A stretch of 14,206 nt of DNA. It comes from Desulfobacterales bacterium. GTDB taxonomy: Bacteria > Desulfobacterota > Desulfobacteria > Desulfobacterales > Desulfobacteraceae. Location: the NCBI GenBank assembly GCA_022361315.1, contig JAKSBB010000560.1:1-14206 (forward strand). Reading direction: 5' to 3'. Position 1 is the stretch's first letter; each line of letters starts with the position of its first letter. The translations under genes were made by a program, and so were the position numbers. Positions 13,159 through 14,206 of the stretch are shown piece by piece. The notes below the pieces were generated by a model. It searched no databases. It worked only from the letters and a program-made list of their open reading frames with translations, and was not told the DNA's origin.

Positions 13159-14206
13159 ATGATAGGCGGAAACGAAATACAAAAGGGGCAGGTACGGTAT
13201 CATCTTCCGGGCATCCTCCGGATTACGGTGCTGTGCCTGTGCCTAATGGCCGTTACCAGTTGCGTTTCCCCCTCATATTACGCCCACGTTTCTTACCACC
13301 ACCTGGATGTGATGGCCGCAAGAGAACCGGTGGACAGCCTTATTGCCTCTCCTGATACCCCGGAACATCTGCGTAGCAAACTTGCCTTGTCCAGGGAAAT
13401 CCGCCACTTTGCATCTGGCGAACTACTGCTGCCGGACAACGGGAGTTACACTTCATACGTGGATTTGGAGCGGCCCTATCTCATGTGGACTGTGGTTGCC
13501 ACGCCGGAACTTTCGTTAACGCCCGTCACCTGGGACTTTCTGTTTGCCGGCCGTCTGTCCTACCGGGGATTTTATACCCGGGAAAAGGCCGATGCCTTTG
13601 CCGACAGCCAGAAATCCATGGGCAGAGACGTTTACATCGCCCAGGTCCCTGCCTACTCCACCCTGGGCTGGTTTGATGATCCCCTGCTTAGCAGTTTTAT
13701 AAACTGGCCCGAGGCGGACCTGGCCGCCTTGATCTTTCATGAATTGGCCCACCAGAAGCTCTACGTGAAGGGGGATACGGAGTTCAACGAGTCCTTTGCC
13801 GAAGCGGTGGCTCAGATTGGCGTTGAACGCTGGTTCCTGTCCCGGGATGATTCTGAGTCCACCACACGTTACCTTGAAAACAAGGTGGTTTACGACAGGT
13901 TCGTTTTCCTGCTCCTGGAAACGGCGGAAGACCTCAGGGAACTTTACGGAAAACCCCTGACGGATGAAGAAAAACGCCGTGGGAAGGCCGTTGCATTTGC
14001 CGCTCTGGAACAACGGTTTGCCCGCCTCAAAGCGAAGGACCCTAAATTCAAACGGTTTGAGCGATGGTTTTCCCTGCCAATGAACAATGCCAGATTTGCC
14101 CTGCTGTCCACCTACCATAATCTTGTGCCGGACTTTAAAGCCCTGCTGGCCCGATGCGACGGTGAATTAACCTGCTTCTACAAGAAGGCCGGGGCGTTGG
14201 AAGATT
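13159..14206 (+). CDS. Lipoprotein zinc aminopeptidase (COG4324 type), cut by the window end
   Basis: The frame runs from the ATG at 13159 to the window end without a stop, giving 349 residues, near the usual family length, so little is missing. The N-terminus is a lipoprotein signal: basic residues, a hydrophobic stretch ILRITVLCLCLMA, then the lipobox VTSC with Cys35, so the enzyme is probably anchored to a membrane facing the periplasm. The conserved family core LLPDNGSYTSYVDLERPY and AYSTLGWFDDPLL is followed by the metal-binding HELAH (194-198) and NESFA with Glu211, a gluzincin-type zinc site. It is annotated in this family as a predicted aminopeptidase; the natural substrate is unknown. 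The ribosome-binding site is weak. It follows qmoC by 54 bases on the same strand; a TTGACA at 13123-13128 lacks a good -10. Confidence 0.88.
   Translation, partial: MIGGNEIQKGQVRYHLPGILRITVLCLCLMAVTSCVSPSYYAHVSYHHLDVMAAREPVDSLIASPDTPEHLRSKLALSREIRHFASGELLLPDNGSYTSYVDLERPYLMWTVVATPELSLTPVTWDFLFAGRLSYRGFYTREKADAFADSQKSMGRDVYIAQVPAYSTLGWFDDPLLSSFINWPEADLAALIFHELAHQKLYVKGDTEFNESFAEAVAQIGVERWFLSRDDSESTTRYLENKVVYDRFVFLLLETAEDLRELYGKPLTDEEKRRGKAVAFAALEQRFARLKAKDPKFKRFERWFSLPMNNARFALLSTYHNLVPDFKALLARCDGELTCFYKKAGALED

Overview
The window looks like chromosomal DNA of an anaerobic, sulfate-reducing member of the Desulfobacterota (Desulfobacterales-like). The indicators are a QmoC-type membrane subunit of the sulfate-respiration electron chain, an HdrD-like protein with two CCG cluster motifs, an AcsE-like methyltetrahydrofolate:corrinoid methyltransferase, and a cobamide-synthesis operon behind a cobalamin riboswitch. 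Base composition and codon use look even, genes are tightly packed, and I see no insertion sequence, phage gene, tRNA, rRNA or CRISPR array. Assignment to a genus is not possible from what I can see.

Layout. (1) 1-1409: argG (3' end cut off by the window edge) diverges from argR over a short region in which the two promoters overlap. (2) 1427-5881: C1/methyl-transfer neighbourhood. A ferredoxin-like HdrD/GlpC-type Fe-S protein diverges from an AcsE-like pterin-binding methyltransferase. Converging on the latter is a minus-strand operon of a stand-alone homocysteine S-methyltransferase domain, a 111-residue cysteine-containing protein and a membrane-anchored alpha/beta hydrolase. Together they supply two of the four modules of cobalamin-dependent methionine synthase (homocysteine-binding and folate-binding) as separate proteins, with no B12-binding or reactivation module in view. 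(3) 6106-7341: a protein with two HD domains, the second a complete HD-GYP domain. (4) 7338-11177: a minus-strand operon with a strong promoter and a cobalamin riboswitch, followed by a TrpD-fold phosphoribosyltransferase, a 66-residue protein and a 730-residue fusion of a zinc-dependent medium-chain dehydrogenase with CobT, the enzyme that activates the cobamide lower ligand. (5) 11227-13104: a TetR-family regulator with a near-perfect inverted repeat over its own promoter, followed by an orphan qmoC. (6) 13159-14206: a lipoprotein zinc aminopeptidase, cut by the window end.

How it fits together. B12 links regions 2 and 4: the methyltransferases of region 2 belong to families that work with a corrinoid protein, and region 4 makes or remodels the lower ligand and is governed by a B12 riboswitch. 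The most unusual item is the riboswitch-controlled operon with two phosphoribosyltransferase folds, one of them fused to a dehydrogenase. That arrangement suggests an unusual route for making or activating a lower-ligand base. This is inference; the architecture itself is read directly from the sequence.
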